In this document: one piece after another, positions 35,923 through 45,396 of the stretch
How the letters are laid out: every line of letters starts with the position of its first letter
Numbering within the stretch: position 1 is the stretch's first letter
NCBI GenBank assembly: GCA_016711485.1
Contig: JADJSX010000032.1
Location: 1-56,413 of the forward strand
Reading direction: 5' to 3'
DNA length: 56,413 bases
Source of the DNA: Leptospiraceae bacterium
GTDB taxonomy: Bacteria > Spirochaetota > Leptospiria > Leptospirales > Leptospiraceae
Notes under the pieces: model-generated
What the model saw: the letters and a program-made list of their open reading frames with translations, nothing else
What the model was told of the DNA's origin: nothing
Databases searched by the model: none
Position numbers and translations under genes: made by a program

Positions 35923-37089
35923 CGCTATTCTCCTTTTTACCCTCTGGAGCTTAGCTTATTTTTGCTATCCTAAAATTCCGCTTTCATCTGAACTGGGACA
36001 CTAAATGAGTACAAAGAAGATGAGATTGATGTATTTTTTACTTACTATCTTAAGTCAAAACTTGCGGATACACGCGCAATAGGAACAAAATTTGATAAAG
36101 ATTATCATAGAGTTTTGTTTGATGATGAGTTTAACTCGTTTTTACAACTAAAACACAATTCTAAAAAAGTAAAATCTTTCCTATTAAATGAATTTAAATA
36201 TTTTACAAATCTATATATAAAAATATTTGATTACTATAAAACTTTTTCAGAAAAACAACCGTACATTTATTATAATGCAATAACCGAAATGGACACTCAG
36301 TTTCTCTTAATCTTGAGTGCTTGTCAGTTGAATGATGAAGAAGAAGATGAGAAGATATATCAAGTTAGCCGCCAAGTCGACAAAATGTTTTCCCTCCTCC
36401 AATTACAAAGATGCTATAATAGCAATAGTTTTGCTACGGAAATTTATAAACTAAGCGCTGAACTTCGAAATACAAAAGCATCTCAGATTGAAGGAATATT
36501 CAATAAATACTTATTAAATTTACTATCTGACGCACGCGGTGCAATTGTTGAAATACCTATTACATATGCGTTATTTAAGGAAACAGGAATTGAACTTGAA
36601 AAACGATTTAAGCGATACTTTTTCGCAAGAGTTGAAAAGTTCATAGCCGAAAATACAAATATGCAGATGAAACATACATTGTATGACCTTGTTCAAAATA
36701 CCGGAACTGTTAATGGCTTCCATATTGAACATATACTGTCTTACAATCCAGAAAACTTAGCTTTATTCAATAACGATGAAGAGTATTTTGAAAGAGAGCG
36801 AAATAGACTTGGAGGACTGTTATTACTAAAAGGAAAAGATAATATTTCAAGCAATAATGAGTCGTATAAGAAAAAACTTAAGTCTTATGCAAATACCCTT
36901 TACTGGAACGAAACATTAAGAGAAGATACGTATAAATCTAAATTAGATTTTACAAAAATGATTAAAAAGTATAATCTGAACTTTAGACATATTGAAGCAT
37001 TTGGAGATAAAGATTTAGAAGAAAGACATAAACTTCTATTTGATATAATTAAAATAGTATGGCAATAACGTGTACACGCTCTGCCAATC

Positions 37090-37386
37090 GCCTAACTGCG
37101 AGTATCCACTGCGGAGGTGAACTATATCGGAAGCTGTTCACCTCCTTGCTCCAAGCCGGCAAAGTCGTGTTAGTCAAACTTTGTATTTTTTTTGTTGAAC
37201 TAACGCAAGTCCAGTGCCTTCGTTCCGGTCACAAAACTTGCAAGAGAATAATGCAAGTTTTGCGCCCTACACTCAGTCACGGGACTTGCTAGTAGTTGGT
37301 CGGCTTGGAGACATGACTTTGAAACTCAAAAGGTGCTACCGCACTTTCGAGTTTCAAAGTCACGTCGGATACTCTTAACGTTATGC
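37090..37386 (+). repeat. attC site of cassette 18 (type A, CAAGCC subfamily)
   Basis: GCCTAAC at the left, GTTATGC at the right. First hairpin GGAGGTGAAC/GTTCACCTCC, last hairpin GACTTTGAAACTC type. Cassette 18 ends pair over 20 bases apart from positions 10 and 11. Confidence 0.9.
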
Positions 37387-37415
37387 GAAAGCACGCGCAG
37401 AAAGGAGAGAAGATT

Positions 37416-38213
37416 TTGAAAATTTATAGATTGGTGACTCAGAAAAATAAATTAAGTTATAATGAAGCTAAAACATTAATTTCTAGACTGTCGAAAAAAA
37501 TAAAAGAAAAAGATAATGACCTTTTAATTGTTACTCCTGGAGGCTTTATTCATGATGAGTTTCCAGAGAAATTGATAAAAAAAATCGGATGGGAGAGCCA
37601 AAAAGAAGAGTTCCCGAAACTCATTGAGTTTGCAGAAAAATTACTCTTCCAAAAATTTCTAACAAAGGAAATTAGAAAAATATTGAAAGAAACTTCTAGA
37701 ATGATTACATTAGGTTTTGATCTAGATGGTGAAGAGGAAGCGGAATTAGTTGCTGTTTATGATACTCAAAAAGAAAAAGTATTGAAATGGACTGGTAAGA
37801 GTTATCCAACTAGTTTCCAAGAAGATAAATTGTTTCATATAAAGGAAGTCGAAACGCACTTCTTTGAATATGATAAAGAAAGAATTTTAATTTTAGGATG
37901 TCATGATTTGAATATATTCAGTCCGAGAAGTAAAGCAAATCGTTCAGCAACAAGTTCTAGAGGAAAACTATGTAGTGATTTTATTTCAAGAACGAAAAAT
38001 TTTAATCCGACTATTGTAATTCAACATCCACATACTACTGACAGTTCTAGAATTTGGAGTCAAGGCTGGAGCGGAATAAAACAATTATTTCCTAAATTAA
38101 AACAATATTGTTCAGGAATTTGCTACTATTATCACGACTATGAAGAAAGAAGTCCAATTGAATCGGTTTTGAAAAGCACAAAAAATGAGAACATCATTGA
38201 TATAGTTCTATGA
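37416..38213 (+). CDS. Hypothetical protein, first gene of a two-gene unit
   Basis: The product is 265 residues from a TTG eight bases after AAAGGAG; an in-frame ATG inside the GTTATGC box (37383) would add 11 residues and lacks a ribosome binding site. Conserved-looking segments are LLIVTPGGFIHDEFPEK, ILILGCHDLNIFSPR and FNPTIVIQHPHTTDSSRIWS, the last two rich in histidine and aspartate as in a metal or nucleotide site. Its stop overlaps the start of the next gene by four bases (ATGA). No family is recognised. The tight coupling to a nuclease-like partner suggests one functional unit. Confidence 0.65.
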   Translation: MKIYRLVTQKNKLSYNEAKTLISRLSKKIKEKDNDLLIVTPGGFIHDEFPEKLIKKIGWESQKEEFPKLIEFAEKLLFQKFLTKEIRKILKETSRMITLGFDLDGEEEAELVAVYDTQKEKVLKWTGKSYPTSFQEDKLFHIKEVETHFFEYDKERILILGCHDLNIFSPRSKANRSATSSRGKLCSDFISRTKNFNPTIVIQHPHTTDSSRIWSQGWSGIKQLFPKLKQYCSGICYYYHDYEERSPIESVLKSTKNENIIDIVL

Positions 38214-39298
38214 AAAAAACAACTTCTGAAGTACATAAAAAAATTTCTTCTATTGGAAGAGCATTAGGATTTGAGGTTAAGGAAGAGTATTCGTTCAAGT
38301 ATGATAAGAATGAATATGTTCCTCGTCACGATGTAGTTTGGTTTATTAAAAGTGATTTTAAATTAAATAAAATTCAAGAAAGTATTTCAGATGATTTATA
38401 CCGCAATTGTTTAAAAGAGATTCCATTTGCAACATTTGAAATAGAAGGTTCAACGACCAGTTCTAAGAATCAAATTGGAAATCTAGTGAATCTAGCTTTG
38501 TCTCCTTCTTTTTTTAATTTCATTATAGTGGATAATGAAGGAGCAGGAAAAGAAAATGATACATTTAGAAGAGCAATAAAAATTTATAATACGTATGAGA
38601 AATCAGTCGATATAAAAAATTTATTTGTCTTAGACTGGCAGCATATAAAACAAATTGATGAGAAAAAATATAAGAAATTCAAATTGCTTACGGGTAATTC
38701 AGATTATTCGATGACAAGAACTGGAGCCGGTGGCGAATCAGTATCAAAAGAAATATTTAACAAATTAAAATCAAATGGATTTTTCTCAAAAGACTTGATA
38801 CATAAAAATAATTGGGAACCAGAATCACTAAGTTGGCTTTACTCTAAATTTGAAGAAATAAAAAAATATGACACGCCAGAGGAATTAGATTTTTTACTTT
38901 TAAAAAGATATGTTCATAATCCAAAGCTACCTGAAATTAAAAAAGTAAAGAGTATGAAAGATTCTTTTTATATTCCCAAAATAGATGTAGTCAGTGGATT
39001 TTATATTTCAAAGGAAGTAAATAAGTTCTTTGAAGATATTTCTTTCGCTTTAGGAGATTTGTCCCACTCATTTCCGTTTCTATCATTTATAAGAAATAAA
39101 AATGAAGATTTATTCTTTCCTCTTTTGGGATATGAAATGGAATCGAGTGATTCAAAGCATATGAGTGGAGGAATAATTAATGTTTCAAAGTATTGCTTTA
39201 TTGGTTTTCTTGTATCCAATCTTGACTTATCAAAAAATATTAGTTTTTACAAGACACAATTAGGTATAAAGAATACTTTTTTCATAAGGACTTTATAG
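38210..39298 (+). CDS. Nuclease-like hypothetical protein, second gene of a two-gene unit
   Basis: The product is 362 residues. RHDVVWFIK at about 39-47, followed by IPFATFEIEGSTTSSKNQIG near 72-91, gives the D...E-x-E order of a variant restriction-endonuclease fold with a missing lysine. LFVLDW follows at strand-like spacing. A C-terminal domain (SFYIPKIDVVSGFYISKEVN to the end) is unassigned. It overlaps the preceding gene by four bases. If the fold is right this is the DNA-processing part of a small defence system; a binding-only role is also possible because the canonical lysine is absent. Confidence 0.6.
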   Translation: MKKTTSEVHKKISSIGRALGFEVKEEYSFKYDKNEYVPRHDVVWFIKSDFKLNKIQESISDDLYRNCLKEIPFATFEIEGSTTSSKNQIGNLVNLALSPSFFNFIIVDNEGAGKENDTFRRAIKIYNTYEKSVDIKNLFVLDWQHIKQIDEKKYKKFKLLTGNSDYSMTRTGAGGESVSKEIFNKLKSNGFFSKDLIHKNNWEPESLSWLYSKFEEIKKYDTPEELDFLLLKRYVHNPKLPEIKKVKSMKDSFYIPKIDVVSGFYISKEVNKFFEDISFALGDLSHSFPFLSFIRNKNEDLFFPLLGYEMESSDSKHMSGGIINVSKYCFIGFLVSNLDLSKNISFYKTQLGIKNTFFIRTL

Positions 39299-39316
39299 GA
39301 GTAAGCGCGTGCCTTC

Positions 39317-39613
39317 GCATAACTGCGAGTATCCACTGCGGTAACGGACTATATCGGAAACTGTCCGTCACCTTGCTCCAAGCCGGCATAGTCGTGTTAG
39401 TCAAACTTTGTAGTATATTTGTTGAACTTATGCAAGTCCAGTGCCTTCGTTCCGGTCACAAAACTTGCAAGAGAATAATGCAAGTTTTGCGCCCTACACT
39501 CAGTCACGGGACTTGCTAGTATTAGTTCGGCTTGGAGACATGACTTTGAAACTCAAAAGGTGCTACCGCACTTTCGAGTTTCAAAGTCACGTCGGATACT
39601 CTTTACGTTGACC
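39317..39613 (+). repeat. attC site of cassette 19 (type A, CAAGCC subfamily)
   Basis: GCATAAC at the left, GTTGACC at the right. First hairpin GGTAACGGAC/GTCCGTCACC, last hairpin GACTTTGAAACTC type. Confidence 0.9.
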
Positions 39614-39744
39614 GAAATTCCCATTCTTCAAAAATTAAATTTAAAAAAAATGTAAGTCAAATAGTTTCAAAAATAGAAATAAATTAAAAGAAACTTAGAA
39701 ATGTATTCGAGTAAACGAAATTCATTAAAAATTAATATTTTACC

Positions 39745-39772
39745 TTGACAATTAGATTTAATTACTGATAAT
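39745..39772 (+). promoter_or_regulatory. Predicted promoter of the ParA operon
   Basis: TTGACA at 39745-39750, 16-base spacer, GATAAT at 39767-39772, about 67 bases before the first ATG. This large cassette therefore need not rely on an upstream integron promoter. Confidence 0.6.
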
Positions 39773-39783
39773 TTTCCATTTTG

Positions 39784-39806
39784 TCCTATAGATACCTATA
39801 ATAGGA
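39784..39806. promoter_or_regulatory. Inverted repeat between promoter and ParA gene (operator candidate)
   Basis: TCCTATAGATACCTATAATAGGA contains TCCTAT and ATAGGA as inverted halves, just downstream of the predicted transcription start. ParA-type operons often regulate themselves, so this could be the binding site of an operon protein; that is an inference. Confidence 0.4.
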
Positions 39807-39838
39807 TAGTAGTAAAAAATGTTGTAAGGAAATAAACG

Positions 39839-40816
39839 ATGAAGAAGGTTTATTCAATTATTAATTTTAAAGGCGGGGTCTGTAAGACAACTCTTGCTGT
39901 CAATATTGCTGCGGGTTTAGCGAATTATCCGCAGCCCAATGGAATTCCACTTCGTGTATTGCTTGTTGATATTGACCCACAAGCCAATGCTTCTGTTTAT
40001 ATGCTTGGAGAAGAGTATTGGAGAACCAATATACAAGAAAAGCCCAGAGTCTCACCAAATCTTTACAGGCTCTTACTAGACAAAATAAAAGGCAGACCAA
40101 TTGATTATGAATTTATAATCAAACCAGATACTGATGGAATTAATCCTGTTTTCGGAGACAGAAAAGTTCTAAGAGAAGATGGAAAGTTTGAAATAAAAAA
40201 AGCGAAACAGAATTGGTCAAATTTACATCTTCTTTCATCCATTAATAATTTATTCGATTTATCGAAAGAAATTGGATATAGAACTAAATTAGAGAACAAT
40301 AAACATTCCTTGTTGGATGAAATATTAAAAATGAAATACAATGAATATGATTACATTATCATTGATTGTCCAACTCATTTTTCAGAATTAACTCAAAGTG
40401 CAATTTCTGCTTCAACTGATATTATTGTTCCATTTATTCCTGATTATTTATCAACTTATGGAATGAATGAATTATTCATGAGACTATCAGAATACGTTGA
40501 CCAGAATGGAAAGCGAGATAAGTTGAAAGTTGCAGTTTTAATTCCTACGTTATTTAGTGACGTATCAAAAGATTACCTTTCATTCATTGAAAAAGCGCAA
40601 GAAATAGTTATGAAAAAAAGAGGGAGCCAAACGATTCTGAAATCTACAAAAATTATAAAATCAGGTTTCAAGCGAACGGTTAATGTGGCAAAGCTAATTG
40701 AAGAACATAGACCTATAATCGATCTGCCATCTACAAATGAATCTCGAAGAAAAATAAATTTTATAATAGAGACATTATTAAATCCAAAAAAGATAAAAAG
40801 GACGAATAAAGTATGA
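39839..40816 (+). CDS. ParA/Soj-family ATPase
   Basis: The product is 325 residues. It has a deviant Walker A motif KGGVCKTT at 11-18, with the first lysine that marks the ParA/MinD group, a Walker A' VDIDPQANAS near 42-51, and Walker B YIIIDCPTH near 175-183. ParA proteins hydrolyse ATP on DNA and move plasmids, chromosomes or protein cargo. AAGGA precedes the ATG, and the stop overlaps the start of the next gene. No ParB-like protein with a recognisable HTH is encoded nearby; the following coiled-coil or nuclease-like genes may be the partners. Confidence 0.85.
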   Translation: MKKVYSIINFKGGVCKTTLAVNIAAGLANYPQPNGIPLRVLLVDIDPQANASVYMLGEEYWRTNIQEKPRVSPNLYRLLLDKIKGRPIDYEFIIKPDTDGINPVFGDRKVLREDGKFEIKKAKQNWSNLHLLSSINNLFDLSKEIGYRTKLENNKHSLLDEILKMKYNEYDYIIIDCPTHFSELTQSAISASTDIIVPFIPDYLSTYGMNELFMRLSEYVDQNGKRDKLKVAVLIPTLFSDVSKDYLSFIEKAQEIVMKKRGSQTILKSTKIIKSGFKRTVNVAKLIEEHRPIIDLPSTNESRRKINFIIETLLNPKKIKRTNKV

Positions 40817-41394
40817 ATACTAATGAAATTATCCGCTTATTGCAAGACTTCCAAAAATTGAGATTTGATTTGTTTAAAGACAGTCAAATATCCACCTTAG
40901 GTAAGAAAATTAAAACTCTTTATGAAGCTACAGAAAAAGAAGTTCAATTCCAAGAAATTGGTACACATATTTATGAGTTGAGTCAGAATTATCATCAAGT
41001 TTATTTTAAGCAAAAACTTAAAATGGAGGGCGTTGATAAGCTTCCTAAATCAAAGGATTTACATACTTTAAAAAAATATTTGGATAAATTAAAATCGATT
41101 TATTCAAAATATGAAAGTGAATTAAATATAAGATTGGTTCAACTCAAAAAAATTCAAAGGGCACAGGATAACGAATCCATTCAAATTTTAATAAACTACA
41201 CAGAAGAGGAGTTAACAGACTTAGAATTAATTGCCAATGTAAAGTTTAGAAAAGAAATTTCTAATTATAAGCAAGCCAAATTGGTCGCCAATCAAAACAA
41301 TAAGACTTTAAGCGATTTTAAGAAAGCAGAGAAAAAAATATTGAGTATTTTAAGTAAAATTAAAATTGTTAGAGAGACAGGTTTACATGAATAA
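40813..41394 (+). CDS. Coiled-coil protein of the ParA operon
   Basis: The product is 193 residues, nearly all helical and lysine/glutamate-rich (SKDLHTLKKYLDKLKSIYSK, then ELNIRLVQLKKIQ). It overlaps ParA by four bases and the following nuclease-like gene by eight. It takes the usual ParB position in the operon, yet no DNA-binding motif is seen. Adapter between the ATPase and the nuclease-like protein is the simplest guess. Confidence 0.65.
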   Translation: MNTNEIIRLLQDFQKLRFDLFKDSQISTLGKKIKTLYEATEKEVQFQEIGTHIYELSQNYHQVYFKQKLKMEGVDKLPKSKDLHTLKKYLDKLKSIYSKYESELNIRLVQLKKIQRAQDNESIQILINYTEEELTDLELIANVKFRKEISNYKQAKLVANQNNKTLSDFKKAEKKILSILSKIKIVRETGLHE

Positions 41395-42184
41395 AGCGGA
41401 AAAAGAAAAACTAAAAAAACAAGTAGAGGATTTATTAGAACATTCGGAAGGATTAAGTCAGTATCGAATATATGCAGGAATACCTGATATCGAAAAGGTT
41501 ACGAGTGCAGACAACTTTGAACAATTACTGAAAGAATGGGTAAAAGATGACGAGTCTGTAATAAAAAAAGATGAGAATAATGGTCTATATATTCATGAAA
41601 GTAATATAGAAAAGATTCATGAATCAGAATACTACAAGGTTGTGGTTGATTGGTTACGAGGAAATGTAAAAGTAGAAAGTCGAGAATTCAATCATGTGAC
41701 AGCAAATAAAGCGAAAAAAGGAATTAATCAATGGAGATTTCCTGATATTGTAGGAATTAGAAAAACGGATTATGATGATAGTATATTAAAAGTTGCAAGC
41801 ATAACTGGACAAAAATATTTTCCAGAGATATGGAGTTTTGAGGTAAAAAAGGAATTAGCTGCAGGAAATTTGCGCAATTATTTTTTTGAATGTCTTTCTA
41901 ATTCCGGTTGGGCTAATCGAAGATATGTAGTAATTGCCATAGATTTAGCCAAGAGAACAAAAATAGAGGATGAAGTAATTTCAGAATTCAGAAAGCTTTC
42001 TCTTCGCTATCATGTTGGACTAATACAAATTACAACGATGAATATAAAAATTTCAGAGGAAGGCGGTTCTTCCATTCTCGTTGAATGTCCTCGTCAAGAT
42101 TTAGATTTAGAAATCATGAACGATCTTTGTAAGAGCTTTCCGGAATTTAAGAAGTGGTTGGAGAGCTTAGAGGAAGTGAAATAA
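41387..42184 (+). CDS. PD-(D/E)XK nuclease-like protein of the ParA operon
   Basis: The product is 265 residues from the ATG at 41387, which overlaps the previous gene; an upstream in-frame TTG at 41366 is less likely. The core FPDIVGI (D120) and WSFEVKKEL (E152-V-K154) gives a full D...ExK centre, and the segment RYVVIAIDLAKRT then YHVGLIQI continues the fold. The first 80 residues are helical. Co-translation with a ParA-like ATPase and a coiled-coil protein suggests that the three act together. Nuclease activity and a defence role are inferred. Confidence 0.65.
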   Translation: MNKAEKEKLKKQVEDLLEHSEGLSQYRIYAGIPDIEKVTSADNFEQLLKEWVKDDESVIKKDENNGLYIHESNIEKIHESEYYKVVVDWLRGNVKVESREFNHVTANKAKKGINQWRFPDIVGIRKTDYDDSILKVASITGQKYFPEIWSFEVKKELAAGNLRNYFFECLSNSGWANRRYVVIAIDLAKRTKIEDEVISEFRKLSLRYHVGLIQITTMNIKISEEGGSSILVECPRQDLDLEIMNDLCKSFPEFKKWLESLEEVK

Positions 42185-42225
42185 GCAAATTGCGTGTAAT
42201 ATAGATTAACCGCTTATAGGATTAT

Positions 42226-43380
42226 TTGGAACATAAGAGAATGACCGGAATAATTTATAAAGTAACAAATAAAAGTAATTCTAAAATTTACATTGGACAG
42301 ACTATTCAGAAATTTGAAGAACGAAAACGAGGGCACATTTCTTCGATAGGTAAAAGAAAAAAAGAAACTCATTTTTCAAGAGCGTTACAAAAACACGGAT
42401 TGGATAATTTTATATGGGAGATAATCGAAGAAGTAGAAATTGAAAGTCTTTCTGAGCGTGAAATTTTCTGGATTAAATATTTTAAAAGTTATGATAAGAA
42501 TTTGGGGTATAATAGAACATTTGGTGGTGAGGGTGGCGTTCCTACTTTAGAAACTAGACAAAAGCTTTCATTAAGAAGTAAAGGCGAAAAAAATCCTATG
42601 TTTGGAAAGCCAGCCGTATTAAGAAGATCAATTATATGCTTACAGAGTTTGAAGGTTTACAGTTCAATTAGAGAATGTGCGGAAGATCTAAATATTCCAG
42701 ACAGCGCCATTAGTGTAGTTTTAAAAAATAAAGCAGTATCTGCACACGGTTATAAGTTTAATTATTATTCTGCGAATGAAACTTATCGAAGACAAGAAAA
42801 GCTATTTCGATATACGAAAGTAATCTGCGAACAAACAGGAGATGTATTTCAAAGTTTAAGAGCATGTTCAATGGCTTTTAAAATGCACACCGACACTAAA
42901 GAAAAATGCATAGTCAGTGGGAAAGCAATTCGTGGATTTACGTTTAAAGAATACGTGGAGAATACGGAGTATCCCATAAAGCCTAAAGTTGGGAAAGCAA
43001 GAAGAATCTATAAGAAAAAACCTGCCAAGATAAGAGGAATAAGAATAATCTGCGAACAAAATCTCATCATCTATCAATCGTTGGTGAAGGCTGCAACAGA
43101 CTTAATTCTTCCAAAAGCTCAAGTATGCCAGCAATTACATGGTAAAGTAAATCAAGTGAGAGGTTACACGTTTCAATATTATGATTCAGAGAAAAAATAT
43201 TCGCAAAAAGAATTTGTAAATTCTAATGTTAAGAAGAAAATTATATGTCATCAAAATGAAATAACCTACGAATCATTGACTGAAGCAAGTAAGTCATTGC
43301 AAGTATCAGTTTCAAATATTGTTTATGCTCTTAAAAATAAATCTCATGCTAAGGGTTTTACATTTTCTTACGTAGTCTAG
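42226..43380 (+). CDS. GIY-YIG endonuclease with NUMOD-like repeats
   Basis: The product is 384 residues from a TTG at 42226 or 379 from the ATG at 42241; the ATG starts directly at the domain (MTGIIYKVTNKS, then KIYIGQT). The GIY-YIG nuclease occupies about the first 100 residues and is followed by a NUMOD3-like SLRSKGEKNPMFGK element. Four repeats of about 50 residues come next, each starting II/VICxQ and ending GFTF or GYTF, which resemble NUMOD1-type DNA-binding modules. This layout is typical of free-standing homing endonucleases. It may be a passenger in the ParA cassette, or its own spreading device. Confidence 0.82.
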   Translation: MEHKRMTGIIYKVTNKSNSKIYIGQTIQKFEERKRGHISSIGKRKKETHFSRALQKHGLDNFIWEIIEEVEIESLSEREIFWIKYFKSYDKNLGYNRTFGGEGGVPTLETRQKLSLRSKGEKNPMFGKPAVLRRSIICLQSLKVYSSIRECAEDLNIPDSAISVVLKNKAVSAHGYKFNYYSANETYRRQEKLFRYTKVICEQTGDVFQSLRACSMAFKMHTDTKEKCIVSGKAIRGFTFKEYVENTEYPIKPKVGKARRIYKKKPAKIRGIRIICEQNLIIYQSLVKAATDLILPKAQVCQQLHGKVNQVRGYTFQYYDSEKKYSQKEFVNSNVKKKIICHQNEITYESLTEASKSLQVSVSNIVYALKNKSHAKGFTFSYVV

Positions 43381-43435
43381 AGATTACTTTGTTTCCAGAA
43401 GAAAAAGAACAAATAAAAATACAAAAAGGATTACA

Positions 43436-43984
43436 ATGTTAAACATACACTTTTTCGATATACCTATTTATAAAAAATCAGAGAAGGATTTTATTAAAAA
43501 GAGAACAAACAATATCAATGAAGAATTAAAACAATATAAAGAAAAAATTGAACGCTTAAATACAATTTCCTGTCTGCACGGCAAACCAATATTAGACTTA
43601 GATAAGTATTTAAAAGAATATGAACTGGATCAGTTAAGAATTGGAGGTGGTTGGTTATACAATCAAATAAGGCATTGGCTGTATATATATTTTGACGGTA
43701 ATAAAATGAAGGGAGTAATTTATGAAAAAACAAATGGAAAATTCAAAAAATCATTGTCAAAACTTTTTGAAATACAGTTACTTTCTAAGATCAGAAAACA
43801 CAGCCAACAAGAACTAGCTATAGTCTTGACAAAAGAAATAGAAGAAAAATTTTATTCTAAATATTCAAAGAAAACAAACTACATTTATTTGGATACATTT
43901 AGAAATATTTTAAGCTTTCTAGACATTGGACAATATCTAGAAAATGTTGTATCTAATAAAATGTTACAATTAAAGGGAAAGTAA
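43436..43984 (+). CDS. Hypothetical protein, last gene of the ParA cassette
   Basis: The product is 182 residues, lysine-rich and helical, with an aromatic middle part (LRIGGGWLYNQIRHWLYIYF) and no motif I can name. AAAGGA precedes the ATG. It lies 55 bases after the GIY-YIG gene and ends about 65 bases before the core box. Confidence 0.6.
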   Translation: MLNIHFFDIPIYKKSEKDFIKKRTNNINEELKQYKEKIERLNTISCLHGKPILDLDKYLKEYELDQLRIGGGWLYNQIRHWLYIYFDGNKMKGVIYEKTNGKFKKSLSKLFEIQLLSKIRKHSQQELAIVLTKEIEEKFYSKYSKKTNYIYLDTFRNILSFLDIGQYLENVVSNKMLQLKGK

Positions 43985-44047
43985 TTGTAACTAGATGATG
44001 CTTTTATATGTTTGAGTAAACTTTGTAGGAGTACGAATGGGAACTTC

Positions 44048-44343
44048 GGTCAACTGCGAGTATCCACTGCGGAACGGGCTATGTTTGGATGATGCCCGTC
44101 CCTTGCTCCAAGCCGGCTTAGTTGTGTTAGCCAAACTTTGTAGTGTTTTTGTTGAACTTACGCAAGTCCAGTGCCTTCGTTCCGGTCACAAAACTTGCAA
44201 GAGAATAATGCAAGTTTTGCGCCCTACTCTCAGTCACGGGACTTGCTAGTAGTTGGTCGGCTTGGAGACATGACTTTGAAACTCAAAAGGTGCTACCGCA
44301 CTTTCGAGTTTCAAAGTCACGTCGGATACTCTTAACGTTATGC
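44048..44343 (+). repeat. attC site of cassette 20 (type A, CAAGCC subfamily)
   Basis: GGTCAAC at the left (complement of the start GTTGACC), GTTATGC at the right. First hairpin GGAACGGGC/GCCCGTCC, a shortened paired variant. Cassette 20 ends pair over 20 bases except position 11, across a 4.4-kb cassette. Confidence 0.9.
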
Positions 44344-45062
44344 GCAATGCCTCGCTATATTTCATTTAGTTAATCCAACAGATTGTAGAAGAATGGAAAA
44401 AGATTGTTTTTTATGGCTGGATTCGAAAAATAATGTGAAACGCAGGATTTACGATTGTTCTAAATAAAATTGAAAGGAGTTCTGATTTTGGACTTTTATT
44501 ATGAGAAATACAGATTAGAAATTTGAAAGACGTAGTAATTACTTTTAAGATGACGGAAATAGATTTTGCAATATTGAAAAGGATTAGCTTTTAAACTTAA
44601 GCTGGATAATAAGAATTATCCGAGACTCTTTTGGTATTTTAAGAACTGCTTTGTATCTTTAAGTTTAAAAATTAAATAAAAATATAAGAATAAAAATATT
44701 AAATATAAGCTGGATAATAAGAATTATCCGAAACTTTATTGATATTTTAAGAATTACTAATAGAATCAAACAAGTTGCACTTTGGGTTTAAGTATGACTG
44801 AATAGAATTCTTCAATTGACTTTCTATTTATAAGTTTGCCCGCATAGAATTATGAAACATTTTTTGATTCTAAGCCTTCCTATTTATTTGTAGAAAGAAA
44901 TTTTCAAGAATAGCATTAACTTAAAGTTTTTTAGTTGAAGTTTTTTATCATAGGTAAACATATAGTAAACGCGTGGACGGAAATTACTTGCTAGATTTTA
45001 TCGAGTTACGAGTTTAGTTCTTGTCAGATTTTATCGGAGTCGTACGAGGCAAAGCGCATAAC
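44337..45062. other. Geneless cassette family, copy 3
   Basis: Near-identical to 15083-15810, with the same internal hairpin duplication and right-end stretch. One difference is a shortened T-run (AAGTTTTTTAG lost a T) near 44925. Confidence 0.65.
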
Positions 45063-45356
45063 TGCGAGTATCCACTGCGGAGGTGAACAATGTTCGGATG
45101 CTGTTCACCTCCTTGCTCCAAGCCGGCATAGTCGTGATAGTCAGACTTTGTAGTATTTTTGTTGAACTTACGCAAGTCCAGTGCCTTCGTTCCGGTCACA
45201 AAACTTGCAAGAGAATAATGCAAGTTTTGCGCCCTACACTCAGTCACGGGACTTGCTAGTATTAGTACGGCTTGGAGACATTGAGAAAATGGAAAGAAAA
45301 ATGCTTGGGGCATTTTCTTCCCATTTTCTCAACGTCGGATACTCTTAACGTTATGC
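45056..45356 (+). repeat. attC site of cassette 21 (type A, CAAGCC subfamily)
   Basis: GCATAAC at the left, GTTATGC at the right. First hairpin GGAGGTGAAC/GTTCACCTCC; last hairpin TTGAGAAAATGG type, unlike the attC after copies 1 and 2 of the same geneless cassette. Confidence 0.9.
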
Positions 45357-45396
45357 GGCATTGGCTTTAAATTATGAACAAAAATGGAGAGAAATA

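Larger units (their letters stand above)
34561..36000 (-). mobile_element. IS3-family insertion sequence
   Basis: The 1440-bp element has inverted ends TGTCTTAGTTCAG (left) and TGTCCCAGTTCAG (right end, opposite strand). It is flanked by the direct repeat CTAA (34557-34560 and 36001-36004). It carries OrfA and OrfB on the minus strand. It is the only element in the window that interrupts a cassette gene rather than an attC site. Confidence 0.88.
33780..37068 (+). pseudogene. DUF262/DUF1524 GmrSD-like restriction gene split by an IS3 element
   Basis: The 5' part (33780-34560) encodes the DUF262 nucleotide-binding motif DGQQRLTT near residue 89. The 3' part (36005-37068) encodes the DUF1524 HNH-like end, with HIEHIL and RLGGLLLLKGKDNISSNNES. 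Removing 34561-36000 and one copy of the CTAA repeat restores one uninterrupted frame across the joint (TKLNEYKEDEID). GmrSD enzymes cut phage DNA carrying modified cytosines, using nucleotide hydrolysis. The gene is otherwise undamaged, so the insertion looks recent. A GAGGGAATG site precedes the start. Confidence 0.85.
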
